DNA of 64,000 bases from Bacillus atrophaeus (GCF_001584335.1 NZ_LSBB01000018.1:662249-726248); one strand, 5' to 3'; shown: positions 21,801 to 31,934, counted from the stretch's first letter. Numbers and translations: made by a program. The notes: generated from the sequence alone by a model not told the origin.

Positions 21801-22987
21801 ATAGACTGATTCAGCGCCATGAATCGCTGCGCACCGGATTTGAAATGATCCGCGGAGAACCGATGCAGGTGATCAAGCCGCAGGTGAAATTTTCTATGGA
21901 AAAGTACAAGGCAGCGGCTGACGAAGTCGAAGAGCTGTTCCGTACCTTCGTGCGGCCATTCGATCTTAGCCAGGCTCCATTGCTTCGAGCCGGTCTCATT
22001 GAGTTGGAACAGGACAAGCATATTTTTATGTTTGACATGCACCATATCGTTACGGACGGCGCTTCCATGAATATATTTGTCGAAGAACTGATTCAACTAT
22101 ATGACGGCAAAGAATTAACTCCGCTCCGGATTCAATACAAAGACTTCACTGCATGGCAGCAGCAGGCAGGGCAGAGGGAACGCATCAAGAGGCAGGAGGA
22201 CTATTGGTTGGATGTATTTCATGAGGAGCTTCCGTCATTTGAGCTGCCGAAAGATTTTGCCAGACCGCGCGTTCGAAGCTTTGATGGGAAGCGATACAAT
22301 TTTGTTCTTGATGAGACTGTGGTCCAAGGTCTAAAACAGATGGAAGAATTGACCGGAGCGACCGCTTATATGATCTTGTTGGCATCCTATACCATACTGC
22401 TGGCCAAATACAGCGCTCAAGAAGATATTGTCGTCGGTACGCCTATTGCGGGAAGAGTGCATGAAGATTTACAACATATCATCGGGATGTTTGTGAATAC
22501 GTTAGCTATTCGTACGGCTCCGGCCGAAGAAAAGACCTTTATGGACTATGTAACGGAAACCAAAGAAACGATGCTGAAAGCTTATGAAAATCAAGAGTAT
22601 CCTTTTGAAGAATTAGTTGAGAAGCTGGGAGTGAAACGAGATTTAAGCCGTAATCCGCTATTCGATACGATGTTCGTTGTGCAAAATACGGAACAAACGG
22701 ATATTGAAGTGGATTCTCTTACTGTCAGACCTTATGAACAAACGAATACGGCGGCCAAATTTGATTTCCAGTTGACTTTCGTGATGAACCCGCACGAGAT
22801 CCAAGGCAGCTTTGATTACTGTACGAAGCTATTTAAACAGAAAACCATCGCTACGCTGGCCAAGGATTATGCCATGATCCTGTCGGCGATTATAAAAGAC
22901 CCATCGATTCCTTTAAAAGAAATTCAATTAAGTGAGAAAGTAAACAAAAGAGAACACTACGCAAGCGAAATCGAATTGAATTTCTAA
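6887..22987 (+). CDS. mycB: Mycosubtilin synthetase subunit B (four modules: D-Tyr, D-Asn, Gln, Pro)
   Basis: 5366 aa, close to the size known for iturin-family B subunits. Order: half condensation domain without HHxxxDG (1-250), A1 (TSGTTG near 408), T, E1 (HHLVIDG near 978), C (HHILMDG near 1450), A2 (near 1921), T, E2 (HHLIVDG near 2490), C (HHIVMDG near 2961), A3 (near 3430), T, C (HHIISDG near 4010), A4 (near 4480), T, and a final C (HHIVTDG near 5052). Pocket codes: A1 D-A-L-S-V-G-E-V-V (Tyr), A2 D-L-T-K-I-G-E-V-G (Asn), A3 D-A-Q-D-L-G-V-V-D (Gln), A4 D-V-Q-F-I-A-H-V-V (Pro). Carriers before epimerases have the GGDS form, the others GGHS. Condensation domains after epimerases start [10 protein letters not shown], those after L-residues start YPVSSxQK. 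ATG start after GAGGTG. The C-terminus EIELNF resembles the MycA tail. Confidence 0.96.
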   Translation: MSVFKKQETYWDNLFDEEDGLSVFPSFKAAEKASLARTGYQEKCIYRSLSPEVSQRIMTMANHSEMAAYLILMAGIECLLYKYTDRTNLILGIPTVSKQKSSSAVNTIVLLKNTLSSQSTFKTVFEQLKAAVNDSLKNQNLPFRKMVQHLTVQYDDERIPLIHTVVSLNEIHSLQFKEDVATDTLFHFDLENNGIHLKLFYNGKLYDERYMDQIVSHLDHLFSVILFQPQAAIQTADVIPEAEKHQMLFDFNDTNADYSGSRTAYQLFEEQAERTPDHPAVKFENSHLTYRELNEKANRLARTLRNRGVQADTLVAIMAERSLEMIVSMIAIWKAGGAYVPLDPEYPKERLQYLLHDANADVLVVQRHFKNSLVFDGPTIDLNDETSYHADCSLLSPIAEHNHLAYVIYTSGTTGKPKGVLAEHGGIVNSLQWKKAFFKHSEEDRVLVLYPYVFDAFILNFFGPLISGATLYLLPNEDNKDLFAIQNVLRQERITHFSTSPRLLKAMIEQMNEEDFLHVQHVVVGGEQLEPDTVERLFSLQPQIRLNNEYGPTENSVVSTFQPVHSADEQITIGKPVANHQAYILGAHHQIQPIGVPGELYVGGAGVARGYLNRPELTKEKFVQHLLLPGQKMYKTGDLARWLPDGRIGYLGRIDHQVKIRGYRIELGEVESAMFNLEEVREAAVVAREGADGAKQLYAYYVGEPSLTAAQFRAMLSRELPDYMIPAYFIHLECIPLTPNGKIDLKALPVTEEKTRTENEYIAPRNSIEELLVSIWQEVLGAERIGILDNFFDFGGDSIKSIQVSSRLYQAGYKVDMKHLFKYPSIAELSIFVEPVSRMADQGEVKGSTSLTPIQHWFFEQKMPHAHHYNQAVMLFSAQGFKEAPLRQAMERVAVHHDALRMIFEETPNGYVARIAGTEESELYHLEVMNCKGDADPAQALANKASRIQSSMELSQGPLMKLGLFQCPDGDHLLIAIHHLVIDGISWRILLEDIASGYEQAVRGQTVRLPQKTDSFPFWAEQLSKYALETEMEQELAYWTELSSLELQPLPKDNISEGSLLKDSDEMTIQWTKEETEQLLKQANRAYNTDINDLLLTSLGLAVHRWTGMEEVVVNLEGHGREPVIPDADITRTVGWFTSQYPVVLKMEAGKELSQCIKTVKEGLRQIPDKGMNYSVIKYLSGRPEADSLQLNPEISFNYLGQFDQDLQHHAFQVSPYSTGLSMNENQVRTSVLDLNGMIAEGKLSLTLSYSNKQYERSTMAQFAQSLKESLQEVIAHCVSQQLTSLTPSDILLKDITIDELEQLLEQTRELGEVENIYPLTPMQKGMLFHSLFDPNSGAYFQQTTFDLHGDLDIDSFSKSLDGLSQRHDIFRTNFYRGWKDQPLQIIFKTKKIGFQFIDLREMTETQKEEMIQAYAREDKARGFDLAKDALMRLFILRTDETTYRFIWSFHHILMDGWCLPLITKEIFDHYFALLQQKQPEQATITPYSQYIEWLDRQDAKEAQRYWDQYLDGYEEQTVLPKDNHLAEDEHYIPEKVTCEIGADLTLKMKQTASKRHVTLNTLLQTAWGVLLQKYNRSRDVVFGSVVSGRPAGIPNVETMIGLFINTIPVRIQCEAETTFAELMKQAQEKAVGSQKYETYPLYDIQARTIQRQHLITHLMIFENYPVGQYMESIGQDNGSSIAISNVQMEEQTNYDFNVTVIPGEAMNIYFEYNAKVYDRASMERIREHFVQILHQVVADADIQVEQVELLTEGEKRHLLQTLNDTAAPYPQTAVYQLFEEQSQRTPDQAAVIDKDEQLTYRQLNERANQLARTIRAKGVQADHPVAIISRNSIESVVGILAILKAGGAYVPIDPEYPQDRIQYMLDDSQAGIVLMQRDVREQLTYKGVTVLLDEESSYHEDASNLEPLSDANHLAYVIYTSGSTGKPKGVLIEHRGLTNYIWWAREVYVKGEKTNFPLYSSISFDLTVTSIFTPLVTGNTIIVYDGEDKTALLASIVQDPRVDIIKLTPAHLQVLKAMNIDNKTALRKMIVGGENLSTRLAQSIHEQFEGRIEICNEYGPTETVVGCMIYRYDSVRDRRESVPIGTAAANMSIYVLDENLKPVPIGVPGEIYISGAGVARGYLNRPELTAEKFVDDPFVLGAKMYKTGDLAKWLPDGNIEYAGRMDEQVKIRGYRIELGEIEAALLQAEAIKEAVVIAREDAHGFKQLCAYYVSGQPLTVSRLREQLSHALPGYMVPAYFIELEKMPLTSNGKINRKGLPAPDLRLQNRAEYKAPRTKVEEILVSAWEAVLGAENVGILDNFFDLGGDSIKSIQVSSRLNQQGYKMEIKHLFQYATIAELSPHIEQNLRIPDQDEVKGKVSLTPIQHWFFDQTTVDPHYYNQAVMLYASQGFQESPLRQTLQKLGEHHDALRMMFRTADNGYEAWNAEIAQSELYHLEVMNLKAEADPGPAIEAKANEIQGSMRLSGGPLMKAGLFQCTDGDHLLIAIHHLIVDGVSWRILLEDIASGYRQAENGQVIQLPQKTDSFRLWAERLSEYAQSAAIKQEQEYWTQIEQTDVKPLPKDFHETRTFSKDSETVTVEWTKEETELLLKQANRAYNTEINDLLLISLGLSISHWSGLEQIAVHLEGHGREQIIPDMDISRTVGWFTSLYPVVLHTQQGKEISYYIKTTKEGLRQIPHKGIGYGIARYLSSSMPAKMSPEISFNYLGQFDQDLQHHEIQLSPYSCGADSSENQVRPYVLNINGMISKGRLMLTISYSNKQYVRETIKRLSAFIQSGLRTIIEHCVHKEQSELTPSDILLKGMTVDELDQLLIQLPHAGEIENVYPLTPMQKGMLFHSMLDEDSSSYFEQASFDLQGELEIDRFAASLERLFEKYAVLRTRFYSGWNDVPLQIVYKTQRPKVHFADLRDMDKNRRENEIRSYQREDKANGFDLAQDRLMRMAIFRMEDYKYHIIWSFHHIVMDGWCLPLITKEVFEHYIALQEGREIESVYTAPYSDYMEWLDRQDHKAAKQYWSEYLEGYKGETRILQKRPQHERKAYAYANVICQLDQEQTKQLQQIANQHQVTLNTLIQTLWGILLQKYSGTGDVVFGSVVSGRPVDIPGVEQMIGLFINTIPVRIRCDEDSSFVEAMQMVQEKALASQSYDTYPLYEIQAQTEQKQDLIDHIMIFENYPIGQQVEQAGHDAAELNIENFHMEEHSHYDFNVAVIPGEQLAVHFGFNQNEYEQSEVERVRGHFEQLMHQVLQHPHIKIEELELLTKQEKEHLLNRFQSSEMHFSREQTIHQRFEEQAHRTPDRAAVVFEGEQLTYGELNQRANQLARTLQAEGVQAGQLVGIMVDRSLEMITGILAVLKAGGAYLPIDPYSPLERIHYIVRDSGINVLLMRGKIPDNAVFSGTCIDMQEEHAYQETDVNLALPCQSNQLAYAIYTSGTTGRPKGTLIEHRQVIHLIEGLRLQVYSAYDAVLHVAMLAPYYFDASVQQLYASLLLGHTLFIVPKETVSDGAALWHYYREHRIDVTDGTPAHLKLLVAADDRQGAPLRHLLIGGEALPKTTVTKFMQLFAAHGAVPAITNVYGPTETCVDASLFNIEVSADAWTRSQIHVPIGKPLGSNRMYILDSQQRLQPVGVQGELYIAGDGVGRGYLNLPELTNEKFVDDPFVPSSRMYRTGDLARLLPDGNIEFIGRIDHQVKIHGFRIELGEIESQMLNVPEIQEAVVSAFEDAEGEQYLCGYYLADEPFPISELRDVLARHLPGYMIPAYFVQLDQMPLTPNGKLNRQLLPAPDGKRYGAAEYVSPRTSTEIQLAKIWQDVLGLEQVGIRDNFFDVGGHSLRATTLIAKIQKQLHVQIPLRNVFQFPTIEQLAQAITMMEQTGYACIPAIEKRPYYPVSSAQKRLYILNHLEGGELSYNMLGMMAVEGELDRDRLQESFAQLIQRHESLRTGFKMVDGEPVQYVLDHVEFAVELYQARGDEADLCIRQFVRAFQLEEPPLLRVGLIELQPNHGILLFDMHHIISDGTSMSVLIKEFVRMYEGEALPPLRIQYKDYAVWQTGEARLKQVQKQEAYWLELYSGDIPILHLPTDYIRPSARDFTGATLHFTVDEQRSAGLKQLAFKNESTLYMVLLASYTLLLSKYIGQEDIIVGSPIAGRPHADLDSIIGMFVNTLAMRNFPAKEKTFSQYLAEVKENALKAYEHQDYPFEALVDQLNIARDLSRNPLFDTMFVLQNTEQEQLVMDGLTFNPYPSEHTMAKFDLTLTAVEEEKHIHFTMEYLTTLFKPETIERMMRHFVQLIDAIIEHPEAKLASLDMMSPQEKSEIWELFNNTAVNDEHISSTIHQQFEQQAERTPDHVAVLFENQTWTYRQLNERSNQLARALRNQGVGADQVAAILTERSANLIIGILAILKAGGAFLPIDPELPEERRAFLMKDSGASVLLTCADHNVPPSFEGVVVLLDDPLVYQGEESNLNLSYAENHLLYVIYTSGTTGKPKGVQLEHKTMLNLLAYEREHTQLRFDRVLQFAAMSFDVCYQEIFSTILSGGTLYIIDNEAKREIRHLNEFVKTYRIQTAFLPTAFLKLLASEKQFFEPFAECVDHMIAAGEQLIVSSMLREMLARHHVMLHNHYGPSETHVVTMYTVDPEIHQELQPIGKPISNTEILILNEAGTLQPVGIVGELCISGVSLARGYHNRESLTLEKFVPNPYHPYDTNQRMYKTGDLARYLPDGNIEYAGRMDQQVKIRGYRIELGEVEAALLNIEHVQEAVVLARENAEGQSDLYAYFTAEQSLPSSQLKEKLANQIPGYMIPAYLMQLEQMPLTSNGKVNREALPLPEAGLQTGIDYVAPRTRMEEQLVHVWKEVLKLEQVGVKDNFFEIGGHSLRGMTLVAKIHKQFHKSISLREVFQCPTIEEMAKVIAGAETCGPDDIPAAEVKDVYPVSSVQKMVYLSTQIEGGELSYNMPGILTLEGRIDMDRLQIAFHRLIQRHESLRTGFEMIRGEPMQVIKPQVKFSMEKYKAAADEVEELFRTFVRPFDLSQAPLLRAGLIELEQDKHIFMFDMHHIVTDGASMNIFVEELIQLYDGKELTPLRIQYKDFTAWQQQAGQRERIKRQEDYWLDVFHEELPSFELPKDFARPRVRSFDGKRYNFVLDETVVQGLKQMEELTGATAYMILLASYTILLAKYSAQEDIVVGTPIAGRVHEDLQHIIGMFVNTLAIRTAPAEEKTFMDYVTETKETMLKAYENQEYPFEELVEKLGVKRDLSRNPLFDTMFVVQNTEQTDIEVDSLTVRPYEQTNTAAKFDFQLTFVMNPHEIQGSFDYCTKLFKQKTIATLAKDYAMILSAIIKDPSIPLKEIQLSEKVNKREHYASEIELNF

Positions 22988-22991
22988 AAAC

Positions 22992-23045
22992 GGCCGGTTA
23001 CGGCTGTCCGCGGCATGTTTATGCGGGGACAGCCGCCAGCCGGCT
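22992..23045 (+). promoter_or_regulatory. Strong intercistronic hairpin between mycB and mycC
   Basis: A near-perfect stem joins 23001-23016 and 23021-23035 (CGGCTGTCC pairs GGACAGCCG, 4-nt loop). An outer GC-rich stem joins about 22993-22999 with 23038-23044. It starts a few bases after the mycB stop and ends about 20 bp before the mycC ribosome site. No T run follows, so it is not a typical intrinsic terminator. It could act in mRNA processing, in protecting transcript ends, or in partial attenuation of mycC. Function is inferred only. Confidence 0.7.
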
Positions 23046-23066
23046 AAAATTTACTGGAGGGATATT

Positions 23067-26000
23067 ATGTCAGAATTTAAACAACAGGAGTTGTTCTGGA
23101 GCAGCATGTTCAATGCGGAAGATCGTCCCAGTGCAGTCCCTTCGTTTCAAATGTCGGACTCAACAATAGATCACGATGCGTCGAGTGCCCCTACCTGTAT
23201 TTACAGTTCATTGAGATCCGATGTATCCCTGCGCATCATGACTATGACGAATAAATCGCCAATGGCCGTTTATATGGTTCTCTTGGTTGGAATCGAGTGT
23301 CTTTTGTACAAATATACAGGAGAAGAGGGCATTATTGTAGGTGTTCCAACCTTTGAAGACGAAACCGATGAGGATCTTCGTTTGGATCAAATCATGTTAA
23401 TCAAACAAAACATAATGGCGAGCAGCACATTTAAGTCTCTATTTAATGAATTCAAACATACGCTGAACGAAGCCATCTTAAATCAGCACGTGCCCTTTGA
23501 TAAAATGGCCGGTCCATTGAGTCTGAATTACGATTCGAATCATTTGCCAATGATTCCTACGATCGTATCATTAGATCAAATTCACCCCACTCATTTCAGA
23601 GAAACAGTTGCTTCGGATACTTTATTTCAATTTGACATGAGGGATGACTCCATTCATGTAAAGGTAACTTATAATGAGCAAGCTTATGATCGTCAGTATA
23701 TGATGCAAGTGATTGAACATTTAAATCGTATTTTTTCGATCATGTTATTTCAACCTGACCTCACGATCCGCAAGCTTAATATTCTGTCAGATTCGGAAAC
23801 AAATAAATTTCTTGCCTATAATCAAACGGCGGCCGAGTATCCAAGAGAAAAAATGATTCATCAATTGTTTGAGGAACAAGCGGAACGTACGCCGGATCAA
23901 GTGGCTGTTGTATACGAGGATAGCCAACTGACGTACCGGGAACTGAATGAAAGGGCGAATCGACTTGCTCGGACGTTGCAATCCGAAGGCGTGCAGCCGG
24001 ATGAGCCGGTTGGGATTATGGCCGAACGCTCCCTGGATATGATCGTGGGGCTCTTCGGGATCTTGAAAGCCGGCGGCGCGTACGTGCCGATTGACCCGAG
24101 CTTTCCGGAGGAACGGATTCAATACATATTGGAGGATTCGGATACGAAGTTGTTATTAGTACAGAATCATTTGCGGGAGAGAGTACCTTTTACGGGGAAA
24201 GTGCTTGAACTGGAAGATCCGCATACCTTTTGCAATGACGGTTCGAACTTGGAGCCGGCGGCTGGTCCGAATCATTTGGCCTATGTTATCTATACATCAG
24301 GGTCAACGGGCAAGCCGAAAGGTGTAATGGTAGAGCATCGATCAGTGATCAATCGACTGGTGTGGATGCAGGAAAAGTACCCTCTGGATGAGCGGGATGC
24401 GATTCTGCAAAAAACTGCGATCACCTTTGATGTATCGGTGTGGGAACTGTTCTGGTGGTCGATGGCAGGTTCTAAACTGGTGCTGTTGCCAAGCGGAGGA
24501 GAAAAGAACCCCGAGTTGATTTTGGATACGATTGCACAAAAAGGTGTTAGCACAATGCATTTTGTACCGGCGATGCTGCATGCCTTTCTGGAATCCATGG
24601 AGCAGAAGCCGAGCGAGACGCTGAAGCGAAAGTTAGCGTCATTACGACATGTGTTTGCAAGCGGCGAAGCTTTGAAGCCTGTGCATGTGGCAGGATTCCA
24701 AAGCATAATCACGTCGGTGAGCCAGGCTCAAATCATCAACTTGTACGGACCGACTGAGGCAACAATCGATGTGTCATACTTTGAATGCCAGGCGGATGAT
24801 AAGTATGCATCGATTCCCATAGGCAAACCGATTTCCAACATTCAATTGTATGTATTACATGCCGGTTTGGAACATATGCAGCCGACCGGCGTGGCAGGAG
24901 AACTGTGCATAGCGGGAGACGGGCTTGCACGGGGTTACTTGAACCGTCCGAAGCTGACGGCGGAGAAGTTTGCAGATCACCCGTTTGCACCAGGAGAGCG
25001 GATGTACCGGACGGGAGACTTAGCAAGGTGGCTGCCGGACGGCAATATTGAGTATTTGGGCCGAATCGATCACCAGGTGAAAATCCGCGGGTATCGCATT
25101 GAAATTGGCGAAGTCGAAGCCGCCTTTTTTCGTATACCGCCGATTCAAGAAGCCATTGTTATTGCACAAGAAATCAACGGAGAAACATCCTTGTGCGCCT
25201 ATTACACCGCAAACCGTGCATTAACAGCAGGCGAGCTCCGTGAACAGCTGTCCCGGCAGCTTCCATCCTATATGATACCTGCTTATTTCGTTCAGTTAAA
25301 AGAAATGCCGCTTACTTTCAATGGGAAAATCGATCGTCAGGCGCTGCCTTCTCCAAGAGAGAATCTTACAGGTATGAACTATGAACCTCCACGTACAGAA
25401 CTGGAAAAAATACTGGCCGGGGTGTGGGAGTCGGTATTAGGCGCAGAGCAGGTCGGAATCTCGGATCATTTCTTCGAATTGGGGGGCGATTCCATTAAGT
25501 CGATTCAAGTGTCCTCAAGATTATATCAAGCCGGGTATAAGTTTGAAATCAAACACTTGTTTAAATACCCAACGATCTCCGAGCTTGTTCCTTACGTAGA
25601 GCCGGTAACCCGAATCGCAGAACAAGGAGAAATCAAAGGCCAGGCGCTGCTGACCCCGATTCAGCATTGGTTTTTTGCCCAGGAATACCCGGAATTACAC
25701 CATTATAATCAAGCGGTTATGCTTTATTGGAAAGAGGGGCTAGATGAATCGAAGCTTCGGGAAGTCATGAAGAAGATTACGGAGCATCACGATGCTTTGC
25801 GCATGGTCTATGTTCCGACAGAACATGGATACGAAGCTCGAAATCGGGGGATCGGTGAAGGTGATCTGTTCAGTCTTGAAGTGATCTCATTACTCGAAGA
25901 AAATAATGTTGCCCAAGCGATAGAAACGGTATCCAATGAGATTCAGCAATCCATTCATCTAACCGAAGGCCCGCTCATGAAACTGGGATTGTTTCAGTGT

Positions 26001-29000
26001 CAAGAGGGGGATCATTTGCTGATCGCAATCCATCATTTGGTCATCGATGGCGTTTCATGGAGAATTTTAATCGAGGATATAGCGGCTGCTTATGAGCAGC
26101 TTCAAAACGGGGAAGCGATCCGGCTTCCGAAGAAAACGGACTCCTACCTATTATGGGCCGAACAGTTGAAACGTTATGCAGGAAGTCCGGAATTTGAAAT
26201 GAAAAATCAATACTGGTTCGGGCATGAACATATTCGAGCAAATGTATTGCCAAAGGATAACGAACAAGTAATCGGTCAGGCCAAAGACCAGGAAACGATC
26301 ATCGTCCAATGGACGGCAGAGGAAACCGAACGTTTATTAAAAAACGCTCACCGGGCTTATTCGACTGAAATGAACGATTTATTGCTGACTGGACTGGGAA
26401 TCGCTATTCATCGCTGGACTGGATATGAAGACATTCTTATTCATCTTGAAGGACACGGCAGGGAGTCTATTATTCCAGATCTCGATATTTCACGTACAGT
26501 GGGCTGGTTCACAAGCCTATACCCGGTTTCGCTCCAAATCAAGGCTGATCAGGATATCTCGCAGCGGATTAAAACAGTGAAAGAAAATTTGCGAAAGATC
26601 CCCCAAAAAGGAATAGGTTATGGCCTGATCAAGTATTTGTCAGATCACCCGATGGCGTCCGAATTTACCGGATATCCGGAAATTAGTTTCAATTATTTGG
26701 GCCAATTCGATCAAGATTTCCGAAACGGGAGGCTCGAGGTATCTCCTTACTCCAGCGGGAAATTAGCCAGCGACAAGCGTCCCATAACCTATACACTTGA
26801 TATCAACGGCATGATATCAGACGGCCAATTGTCGTTGGCCATCAGTTACTGCAGTAAGCAATATCAAAGAGAAACAATGGAAACATGTGCCGATCTCTTA
26901 AAAAGCAGTTTGCAAAAAGTCATTGAACATTGTGCATCTCAAGATCAAATTCAGCTGACACCCAGCGATATTTCGTTAAAAGAAATAACAATCGACGAAT
27001 TAGATCAATTTGTGCAGCAAACGCAGCATCTTGGCGACATTGAAAATATATACCCATTAACCCCTATGCAGAAGGGGATGCTGTTCCATAGCTTGATCGA
27101 TTCGGCTTCCGAAGCTTACTTTGAACAAGCCGCTTTTGATCTGAAAGGTGTCTTGGATATCGAGGCATTTAGGATGAGTTTAGCGCATTTGGCCGAAAGA
27201 TATGACATTCTTCGAACTCATTTTTATACGGAATGGAAAGATCAGCCTTTGCAGATCGTATTCCGGCAAAAGCCGATTGAAATAGTCGTTGAAGATATTC
27301 GCAGCATGAACGTTCATCAACGCAGCGAATTCATTGCCGCTTTTGCGAGAAAAGATAAGGCGCGAGGATTCGATCTCACCCGAGATGCTTTAATGCGCGT
27401 ATCGATCCTGCGAACAGAGGAAGATCAAGCGCGATTGATATGGAGCTTTCATCATATTTTAATGGATGGCTGGTGTTTGCCGCTTATTATGAAAGAAGTG
27501 TTTGAGACCTATTATGCGATTCTTGAGCAGAGGCAGCCGAAGCGGGGGGCCGTTACTCCGTACAGCCGATATATCGAATGGCTGGATGAACAAGATCACG
27601 AGCAAGCTGCAGCCTATTGGCAGGATTATTTGGATGGCTATGAAGGGCAAACCGTTTTGTTGAAAGAACAACCTTCCAATCAGACCAAAGGATACGAAAA
27701 AGAAGAGCATGTGTTTCGTTTAGGAAAGCAGCTCACAGAGGAGATCAAACGGACCGCCAGTCGCCATCAAGTCACCGTCAACACATGGATACAAACCGCA
27801 TGGGGCTTATTGCTGCAAAGATATAACGGCAGTCAGGATGTCGTTTTCGGCACGGTCGTATCCGGTCGGCCTGCAGAAATTTCGGGTATTGAATCCATGG
27901 TCGGTTTATTTATCAATACCATTCCCGTACGAATTCATGGTCCATCTGAGATGACGGTTTCACAAGTATTGAAATTGAATCAGGAGCTGGCGCTGGCTTC
28001 TCAATCATACGATACTTATCCCTTGTATGAAATTCAGGCTCAAACCGAGCAAAAGCAGCAGTTGATCAATCATATTATGGTATTTGAGAATTACCCGGTC
28101 GAGAAACAAATGGAACATATGAAGAAGGGTGAAACCGCATTAGACATTATCAATTTTCATATGGAAGAACATACGCATTATGATTTTACTTTCATTGTCA
28201 TGCCGGCTGGGGAAATTGAAATTCGTTTTGTGTACAATGCCAATGTTTATGACCAAGCTAGTGTAGAGCGGATGCAGGCGCATTTTATGCAAATCATCAA
28301 GCAAATGGCGGACGATACGGCGACTCGCGTCCAAGAACTGAATATATTAACAGCGGATGAACGATCGTTCCTCGTAGACAAGTTTAACGATACGGCGGCC
28401 GAGTATCCAAAGGAAAAGACAATTCATCAATTGTTTGAGGAACAAGCGGAACGAACGCCGGAGCAGGTGGCGATTGTTTTTGAGGATGAGAAACTAACGT
28501 ATCGGCAGCTCAATGAACGGGCCAATCAATTGGCTCGAACGTTAAGGGCTAAAGGCATGCGTGCGGATCGGCTCGCAGCCATCGTCAGCAAACACAACAT
28601 CGAGTTGGTTGTGGGAATACTGGCCGTATTAAAAGCCGGCGGCGCCTATGTGCCTATTGATCCGGATTATCCGGAGCACCGCATACAGTATATATTAGAC
28701 GACTCCAAAGCGGAGATCATCTTGACGCAGCACCATCTTCAGCAGCGATTGGCACATGCAGGCACAATCGTTCTATTGGATGAGGAAAGCTCTTATCACG
28801 AAGAGCACTCTAATATGGAGCGGATCAGCAGTGTGAAGGATTTGGCGTATGTGATCTATACATCGGGCTCCACAGGCAAGCCCAAAGGCGTATTAATTGA
28901 GCATCAAGGCTTAACCAATTATATTTGGTGGGCTGACAGGGTATATGTGAAGGGGGAGAAAACCAACTTTCCACTATATTCGTCCATCGCTTTCGACTTA

Positions 29001-30914
29001 ACGGTGACGTCTATTTTTACGCCGCTCATCAGCGGCAATGCCATCATTGTCTTCGGAGGAGAAGACAGGGCTACCTTGCTTTCATCCGTTGTACAGGATT
29101 CCAGGGTGGATATTATCAAGCTGACTCCGGCTCATTTGCAGTTATTAAATGAAATGAACATTCCCCATGAGTGCACGATCCGGAAAATGATTGTTGGCGG
29201 CGACAATTTAAGCACGCGGCTGGCCCGGGACATCAGCGAGCAATTTCAAGATCAAATTGAAATCTTTAACGAATACGGACCAACGGAAACCGTTGTCGGA
29301 TGTATGATTTATTCCTACGATCCGCAGAAAGACAGACGAGAATCGGTGCCAATCGGTACGGCCGCGGCCAATATGAACATTTATGTGCTGAATGCAGATA
29401 TGAAGCCGGTGCCGATCGGCGTCCCCGGAGAAATGTATATTAGCGGGACCGGCATAGCCAGAGGATACTTGAACCGTCCCGATTTAACGGCTGAGAAATT
29501 TGTCGAACATCCGTTTACCGCAGGCGAGAAAATGTACAAAACGGGAGATGTCGCTCGATGGTTGCCGGATGGACATATGGAGTATTTGGGACGAATCGAT
29601 CATCAGGTGAAAATTCGAGGCTACCGCATTGAAATTGGCGAGATCGAAGCGGCTTTATTGCAAGTTGAATCCGTCAAAGAAGCGGTCGTATTCGCGCTCG
29701 GAGAAGAGGGCTCCAAGCAGTTGTGTGCTTACTTGGTAGGAGACAAATCATTAAACACGCTGCAGCTCAAGCAGCAATTGCTGCACAAACTGCCGGCGTA
29801 TATGATTCCAGCCTATTTTATACGGGTAGAGGAAATGCCATTAACAGACAATGGTAAAATCGATAGAAAAGCTTTGCCTGCTCCTGATGGAAATATGCCG
29901 ACCGGAACCGAATACGTGGCGCCCGGAACGTTGATTGAAAAGCAGTTGTCCGAGATATGGAAGGACGTTTTGGCTCATTCTGACCTGGGGATTAAAGATA
30001 ACTTCTTTGACGTTGGCGGCCATTCGCTCAAAGTATTGCAATTAATTCATCAAATTAACGCGGTCTTGGGCATCAAAATGCATTATCACGTCGTTTACGA
30101 TTGTCCTACCATCGAAACAATGGCACGCGTCATTCAAGCTGAGGCTTCAGAGTACAAGACGGACAGCGTATTCGTTAAGATGAATCAGAATGGTTCGATC
30201 CCTGTGTTCTGTTTCCCGCCTTTAATTGGGTATGGGCTGGTTTATAATGAAATGGCGAAAAGACTTGATGGCGACTGCATCGTCTATGCCGCTGATTTTT
30301 TAGAAGAGCCGTCTTATGAGAAACCGATGATCGACCGGTATGTAGAAAGCATAATAGGCATTCAAGAAAAAGGGCCTTATGTTTTGCTTGGTTATTCTTC
30401 AGGATCGAATTTGGCTTTTGAGGTTGCTCAAGCCATGGAGCAGCGGGGATGCGCCGTATCCGATGTTATCATGCTGGATTCTCAAATAACCACTTCGGTG
30501 ACTCATTTATCGGAAGAGGAAATCGAAGAAATCGTCCATCTGAATCTGGATATCATTCCAGATTATTACAGAGAATTATTAACCATTCCTTCGATTAAGG
30601 ATAAAATCAGAGGCTATCTCGCGTACCATAATCAGCTGATCAATTCCGGTGCCGTCAACGCAGACATTCATCATTTGTTATGCGACGATTTGATCGAAAG
30701 AGGATGGGCGCAATCAACTGCACACAATTACCTGGAATATGAATTAAAGGGAGACCATGTTACGATCTTTGATCTTAAATATATTGAAGAGAACGTGAAT
30801 ACGATTCGGTCTATTGTGAAAAGTATTGATGAGCGACATCATGGTGAACTAGTACTTCATGAACAACTGTCATTGGAACCGTTTGTGAGAAACGCAAAAT
30901 TTGATAGAAGATAA
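23067..30914 (+). CDS. mycC: Mycosubtilin synthetase subunit C (D-Ser and Asn modules, thioesterase)
   Basis: 2615 aa. Order: half condensation domain lacking HHxxxDG (1-250), A1 (TSGSTG near 410), T (GGDS near 807), E (HHLVIDG near 989), C (HHILMDG near 1462), A2 (near 1932), T (GGHS near 2317), thioesterase (about 2368-2615; GYSSG nucleophile near 2443, MLDS acid, GDHVT histidine). Pocket codes: A1 D-V-W-H-F-S-L-I-D (Ser), A2 D-L-T-K-I-G-E-V-G (Asn). Ser at position 6 and Asn at 7 is the mycosubtilin order. Iturin A has Asn-Ser, bacillomycin D Ser-Thr, bacillomycin F Asn-Thr. The thioesterase should close the ring between Asn7 and the beta-amino group. Starts at ATG after CTGGAGGG; last gene of the operon. 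Confidence 0.95.
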   Translation: MSEFKQQELFWSSMFNAEDRPSAVPSFQMSDSTIDHDASSAPTCIYSSLRSDVSLRIMTMTNKSPMAVYMVLLVGIECLLYKYTGEEGIIVGVPTFEDETDEDLRLDQIMLIKQNIMASSTFKSLFNEFKHTLNEAILNQHVPFDKMAGPLSLNYDSNHLPMIPTIVSLDQIHPTHFRETVASDTLFQFDMRDDSIHVKVTYNEQAYDRQYMMQVIEHLNRIFSIMLFQPDLTIRKLNILSDSETNKFLAYNQTAAEYPREKMIHQLFEEQAERTPDQVAVVYEDSQLTYRELNERANRLARTLQSEGVQPDEPVGIMAERSLDMIVGLFGILKAGGAYVPIDPSFPEERIQYILEDSDTKLLLVQNHLRERVPFTGKVLELEDPHTFCNDGSNLEPAAGPNHLAYVIYTSGSTGKPKGVMVEHRSVINRLVWMQEKYPLDERDAILQKTAITFDVSVWELFWWSMAGSKLVLLPSGGEKNPELILDTIAQKGVSTMHFVPAMLHAFLESMEQKPSETLKRKLASLRHVFASGEALKPVHVAGFQSIITSVSQAQIINLYGPTEATIDVSYFECQADDKYASIPIGKPISNIQLYVLHAGLEHMQPTGVAGELCIAGDGLARGYLNRPKLTAEKFADHPFAPGERMYRTGDLARWLPDGNIEYLGRIDHQVKIRGYRIEIGEVEAAFFRIPPIQEAIVIAQEINGETSLCAYYTANRALTAGELREQLSRQLPSYMIPAYFVQLKEMPLTFNGKIDRQALPSPRENLTGMNYEPPRTELEKILAGVWESVLGAEQVGISDHFFELGGDSIKSIQVSSRLYQAGYKFEIKHLFKYPTISELVPYVEPVTRIAEQGEIKGQALLTPIQHWFFAQEYPELHHYNQAVMLYWKEGLDESKLREVMKKITEHHDALRMVYVPTEHGYEARNRGIGEGDLFSLEVISLLEENNVAQAIETVSNEIQQSIHLTEGPLMKLGLFQCQEGDHLLIAIHHLVIDGVSWRILIEDIAAAYEQLQNGEAIRLPKKTDSYLLWAEQLKRYAGSPEFEMKNQYWFGHEHIRANVLPKDNEQVIGQAKDQETIIVQWTAEETERLLKNAHRAYSTEMNDLLLTGLGIAIHRWTGYEDILIHLEGHGRESIIPDLDISRTVGWFTSLYPVSLQIKADQDISQRIKTVKENLRKIPQKGIGYGLIKYLSDHPMASEFTGYPEISFNYLGQFDQDFRNGRLEVSPYSSGKLASDKRPITYTLDINGMISDGQLSLAISYCSKQYQRETMETCADLLKSSLQKVIEHCASQDQIQLTPSDISLKEITIDELDQFVQQTQHLGDIENIYPLTPMQKGMLFHSLIDSASEAYFEQAAFDLKGVLDIEAFRMSLAHLAERYDILRTHFYTEWKDQPLQIVFRQKPIEIVVEDIRSMNVHQRSEFIAAFARKDKARGFDLTRDALMRVSILRTEEDQARLIWSFHHILMDGWCLPLIMKEVFETYYAILEQRQPKRGAVTPYSRYIEWLDEQDHEQAAAYWQDYLDGYEGQTVLLKEQPSNQTKGYEKEEHVFRLGKQLTEEIKRTASRHQVTVNTWIQTAWGLLLQRYNGSQDVVFGTVVSGRPAEISGIESMVGLFINTIPVRIHGPSEMTVSQVLKLNQELALASQSYDTYPLYEIQAQTEQKQQLINHIMVFENYPVEKQMEHMKKGETALDIINFHMEEHTHYDFTFIVMPAGEIEIRFVYNANVYDQASVERMQAHFMQIIKQMADDTATRVQELNILTADERSFLVDKFNDTAAEYPKEKTIHQLFEEQAERTPEQVAIVFEDEKLTYRQLNERANQLARTLRAKGMRADRLAAIVSKHNIELVVGILAVLKAGGAYVPIDPDYPEHRIQYILDDSKAEIILTQHHLQQRLAHAGTIVLLDEESSYHEEHSNMERISSVKDLAYVIYTSGSTGKPKGVLIEHQGLTNYIWWADRVYVKGEKTNFPLYSSIAFDLTVTSIFTPLISGNAIIVFGGEDRATLLSSVVQDSRVDIIKLTPAHLQLLNEMNIPHECTIRKMIVGGDNLSTRLARDISEQFQDQIEIFNEYGPTETVVGCMIYSYDPQKDRRESVPIGTAAANMNIYVLNADMKPVPIGVPGEMYISGTGIARGYLNRPDLTAEKFVEHPFTAGEKMYKTGDVARWLPDGHMEYLGRIDHQVKIRGYRIEIGEIEAALLQVESVKEAVVFALGEEGSKQLCAYLVGDKSLNTLQLKQQLLHKLPAYMIPAYFIRVEEMPLTDNGKIDRKALPAPDGNMPTGTEYVAPGTLIEKQLSEIWKDVLAHSDLGIKDNFFDVGGHSLKVLQLIHQINAVLGIKMHYHVVYDCPTIETMARVIQAEASEYKTDSVFVKMNQNGSIPVFCFPPLIGYGLVYNEMAKRLDGDCIVYAADFLEEPSYEKPMIDRYVESIIGIQEKGPYVLLGYSSGSNLAFEVAQAMEQRGCAVSDVIMLDSQITTSVTHLSEEEIEEIVHLNLDIIPDYYRELLTIPSIKDKIRGYLAYHNQLINSGAVNADIHHLLCDDLIERGWAQSTAHNYLEYELKGDHVTIFDLKYIEENVNTIRSIVKSIDERHHGELVLHEQLSLEPFVRNAKFDRR

Positions 30915-31144
30915 TGGGTAGTTCTATGGGTTGGTGTGACATTATTGCTAGTCTCCCATTCTGCTAGAAATCTAGGGGAGAACGGCGGTTAGTTGCCCTA
31001 GCGATGCCTTCGATCCGTGTTGGATAGATGCAAATCAACTAGCATTAAGATTTGGGGACAATCCCTATTTAACGCGGGAAAGTAGTTAACGCTCTCAAAA
31101 TCCCCATACCTGAGGAAGAGCGTTTCCAAATGATCATATATATC
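30915..31144. other. Post-operon stretch with hairpins and a short open frame
   Basis: No complete gene is visible. An inverted repeat AACGCTCT/AGAGCGTT (31088-31095, 31117-31124) and a looser TCTCCC...GGGAGA hairpin (about 30952-30982) lie here. The + frame 31003-31089 stays open for 28 codons (it includes ANQLALRFGDN) and may be debris of a lost gene; I do not recognise it. Confidence 0.4.
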
Positions 31145-31178
31145 AAAAAATCTCTCGGTAATGGCCGAGAGATTTTTT
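31145..31178. terminator. Bidirectional intrinsic terminator after mycC
   Basis: Stem TCTCTCGG (31151-31158) pairs CCGAGAGA (31165-31172) around a 6-nt loop, preceded by six A and followed by six T. It is the first convincing terminator after mycC. Confidence 0.85.
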
Positions 31179-31373
31179 GAAGTGAAAGACACTGATGTTT
31201 TAAGCGCCATAGAGTGTCACACTACTCTCAAAGGAAACTTCTCAAAAAAGGCCTACTATGAATTCTGTTTATTCTGAATACTATAAATTGACGGACCCAT
31301 TTTCTCTTCTCATAAGGAGACATAAAAATAATTAAAGATGAAAAAACAGATGATAAATGGGATGTTATAAAGA

Positions 31374-31556
31374 ATGTCAACATTTAATCAAGATGTTATT
31401 GTTATTGGTAAGGGACCTGCCGGAGCAACTGCGGCTTCTAGTGGTTTACAGGGTCTAATCATTGATGAAAAACCATTTCCACGGTATCGATCTGGGAAAA
31501 CGCTTCACCCAATAATTGATCTTGAATCGCTGTATGTTCTGTTAAATATCTTATAG
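31374..31556 (+). pseudogene. Truncated FAD-dependent oxidoreductase/halogenase-like fragment
   Basis: A 60-codon frame opens with DVIVIGKGPAGATAA, the dinucleotide-binding beta-alpha-beta of FAD enzymes. It soon reaches EKPFPRYRSGKTLHP, which resembles the F-P-R-x-R-x-G-E-S-L motif that follows the Rossmann segment in flavin-dependent halogenases and geranylgeranyl-reductase-like monooxygenases. Those families run to several hundred residues; here the sequence ends at LESLYVLLNIL. The stretch between the two motifs is also shorter than expected (AASSGLQGLIIDE), consistent with a small internal deletion. No downstream continuation is seen in the next 380 bp. It is most likely a dead remnant, perhaps of a tailoring gene once next to the myc operon. 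The exact family is uncertain. Confidence 0.6.
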
Positions 31557-31760
31557 TATTTACTATTAGATTTGTGTTTAGCGGAGGATGAAGTTTGGTT
31601 TGTCATTTTATCATCTGACCTCCTCAACGATTACGTTATCATTGAATTCTTTTCTATTCCAACGGACACATTTTGAAGAAAAAGTAAATCTAACAAAGTA
31701 TGAATTTCTTTTTAAAAAAGAGCACTGATACGAGAACTTAAACGAAAAATACGATAAAAT
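31557..31760. other. A/T-rich stretch with a possible coding remnant
   Basis: The + frame stays open from 31557 to the TGA at 31674-31676 and includes AEDEVWFVILSSDLLNDYV, which looks protein-like but has no start or ribosome site. I cannot assign it. Nothing else is recognised before the first Ter site. Confidence 0.3.
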
Positions 31761-31789
31761 GAACTAAATAAACTATGTACCAAATGTTC
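31761..31789 (+). other. Replication terminator site Ter (first copy)
   Basis: The 29-bp segment fits the B. subtilis Ter consensus throughout: a GAACTAA start, a CTATGTAC core (31773-31780), then C-AAAT-G-TTC. RTP binds such sites as two dimers and arrests forks with polarity. The core-side B half faces right, so a leftward fork from the rtp side should be stopped here (polarity inferred). Confidence 0.9.
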
Positions 31790-31886
31790 ATTATAAATTG
31801 TTTTCGCTCACTAGCCATATAAACAGCACATACAAATACACGAAATAATGATCTAAGAAAAAAGCAGGAAAAAAGAGGGGGGAATT

Positions 31887-31915
31887 GAATATTTAGTACA
31901 TAGTGTTTTCAGTTA
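31887..31915 (-). other. Replication terminator site Ter (second, opposed copy)
   Basis: On the minus strand this segment fits the same 29-bp consensus with one mismatch: TAACTGA start, CTATGTAC core, TAAATATTC end. It opposes the first Ter site, about 97 bp away, and lies just before the rtp ribosome site, where RTP binding is known to autoregulate rtp in B. subtilis. Confidence 0.88.
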
Positions 31916-31934
31916 ATAGAAGGAGTGTATACGC

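Noticed and set aside
6887..22987. Repeated domains in mycB considered as mobile or tandem repeats
   Set aside because: They are the ordinary homologous modules of a non-ribosomal peptide synthetase.
23067..30914. Assignment of the operon to bacillomycin F or iturin A
   Set aside because: The last two adenylation codes read Ser then Asn, which fits neither (Asn-Thr, Asn-Ser).
30998..31210. Minus-strand frame of 70 codons downstream of mycC
   Set aside because: It crosses the terminator hairpin and has no ribosome site or recognisable motif.
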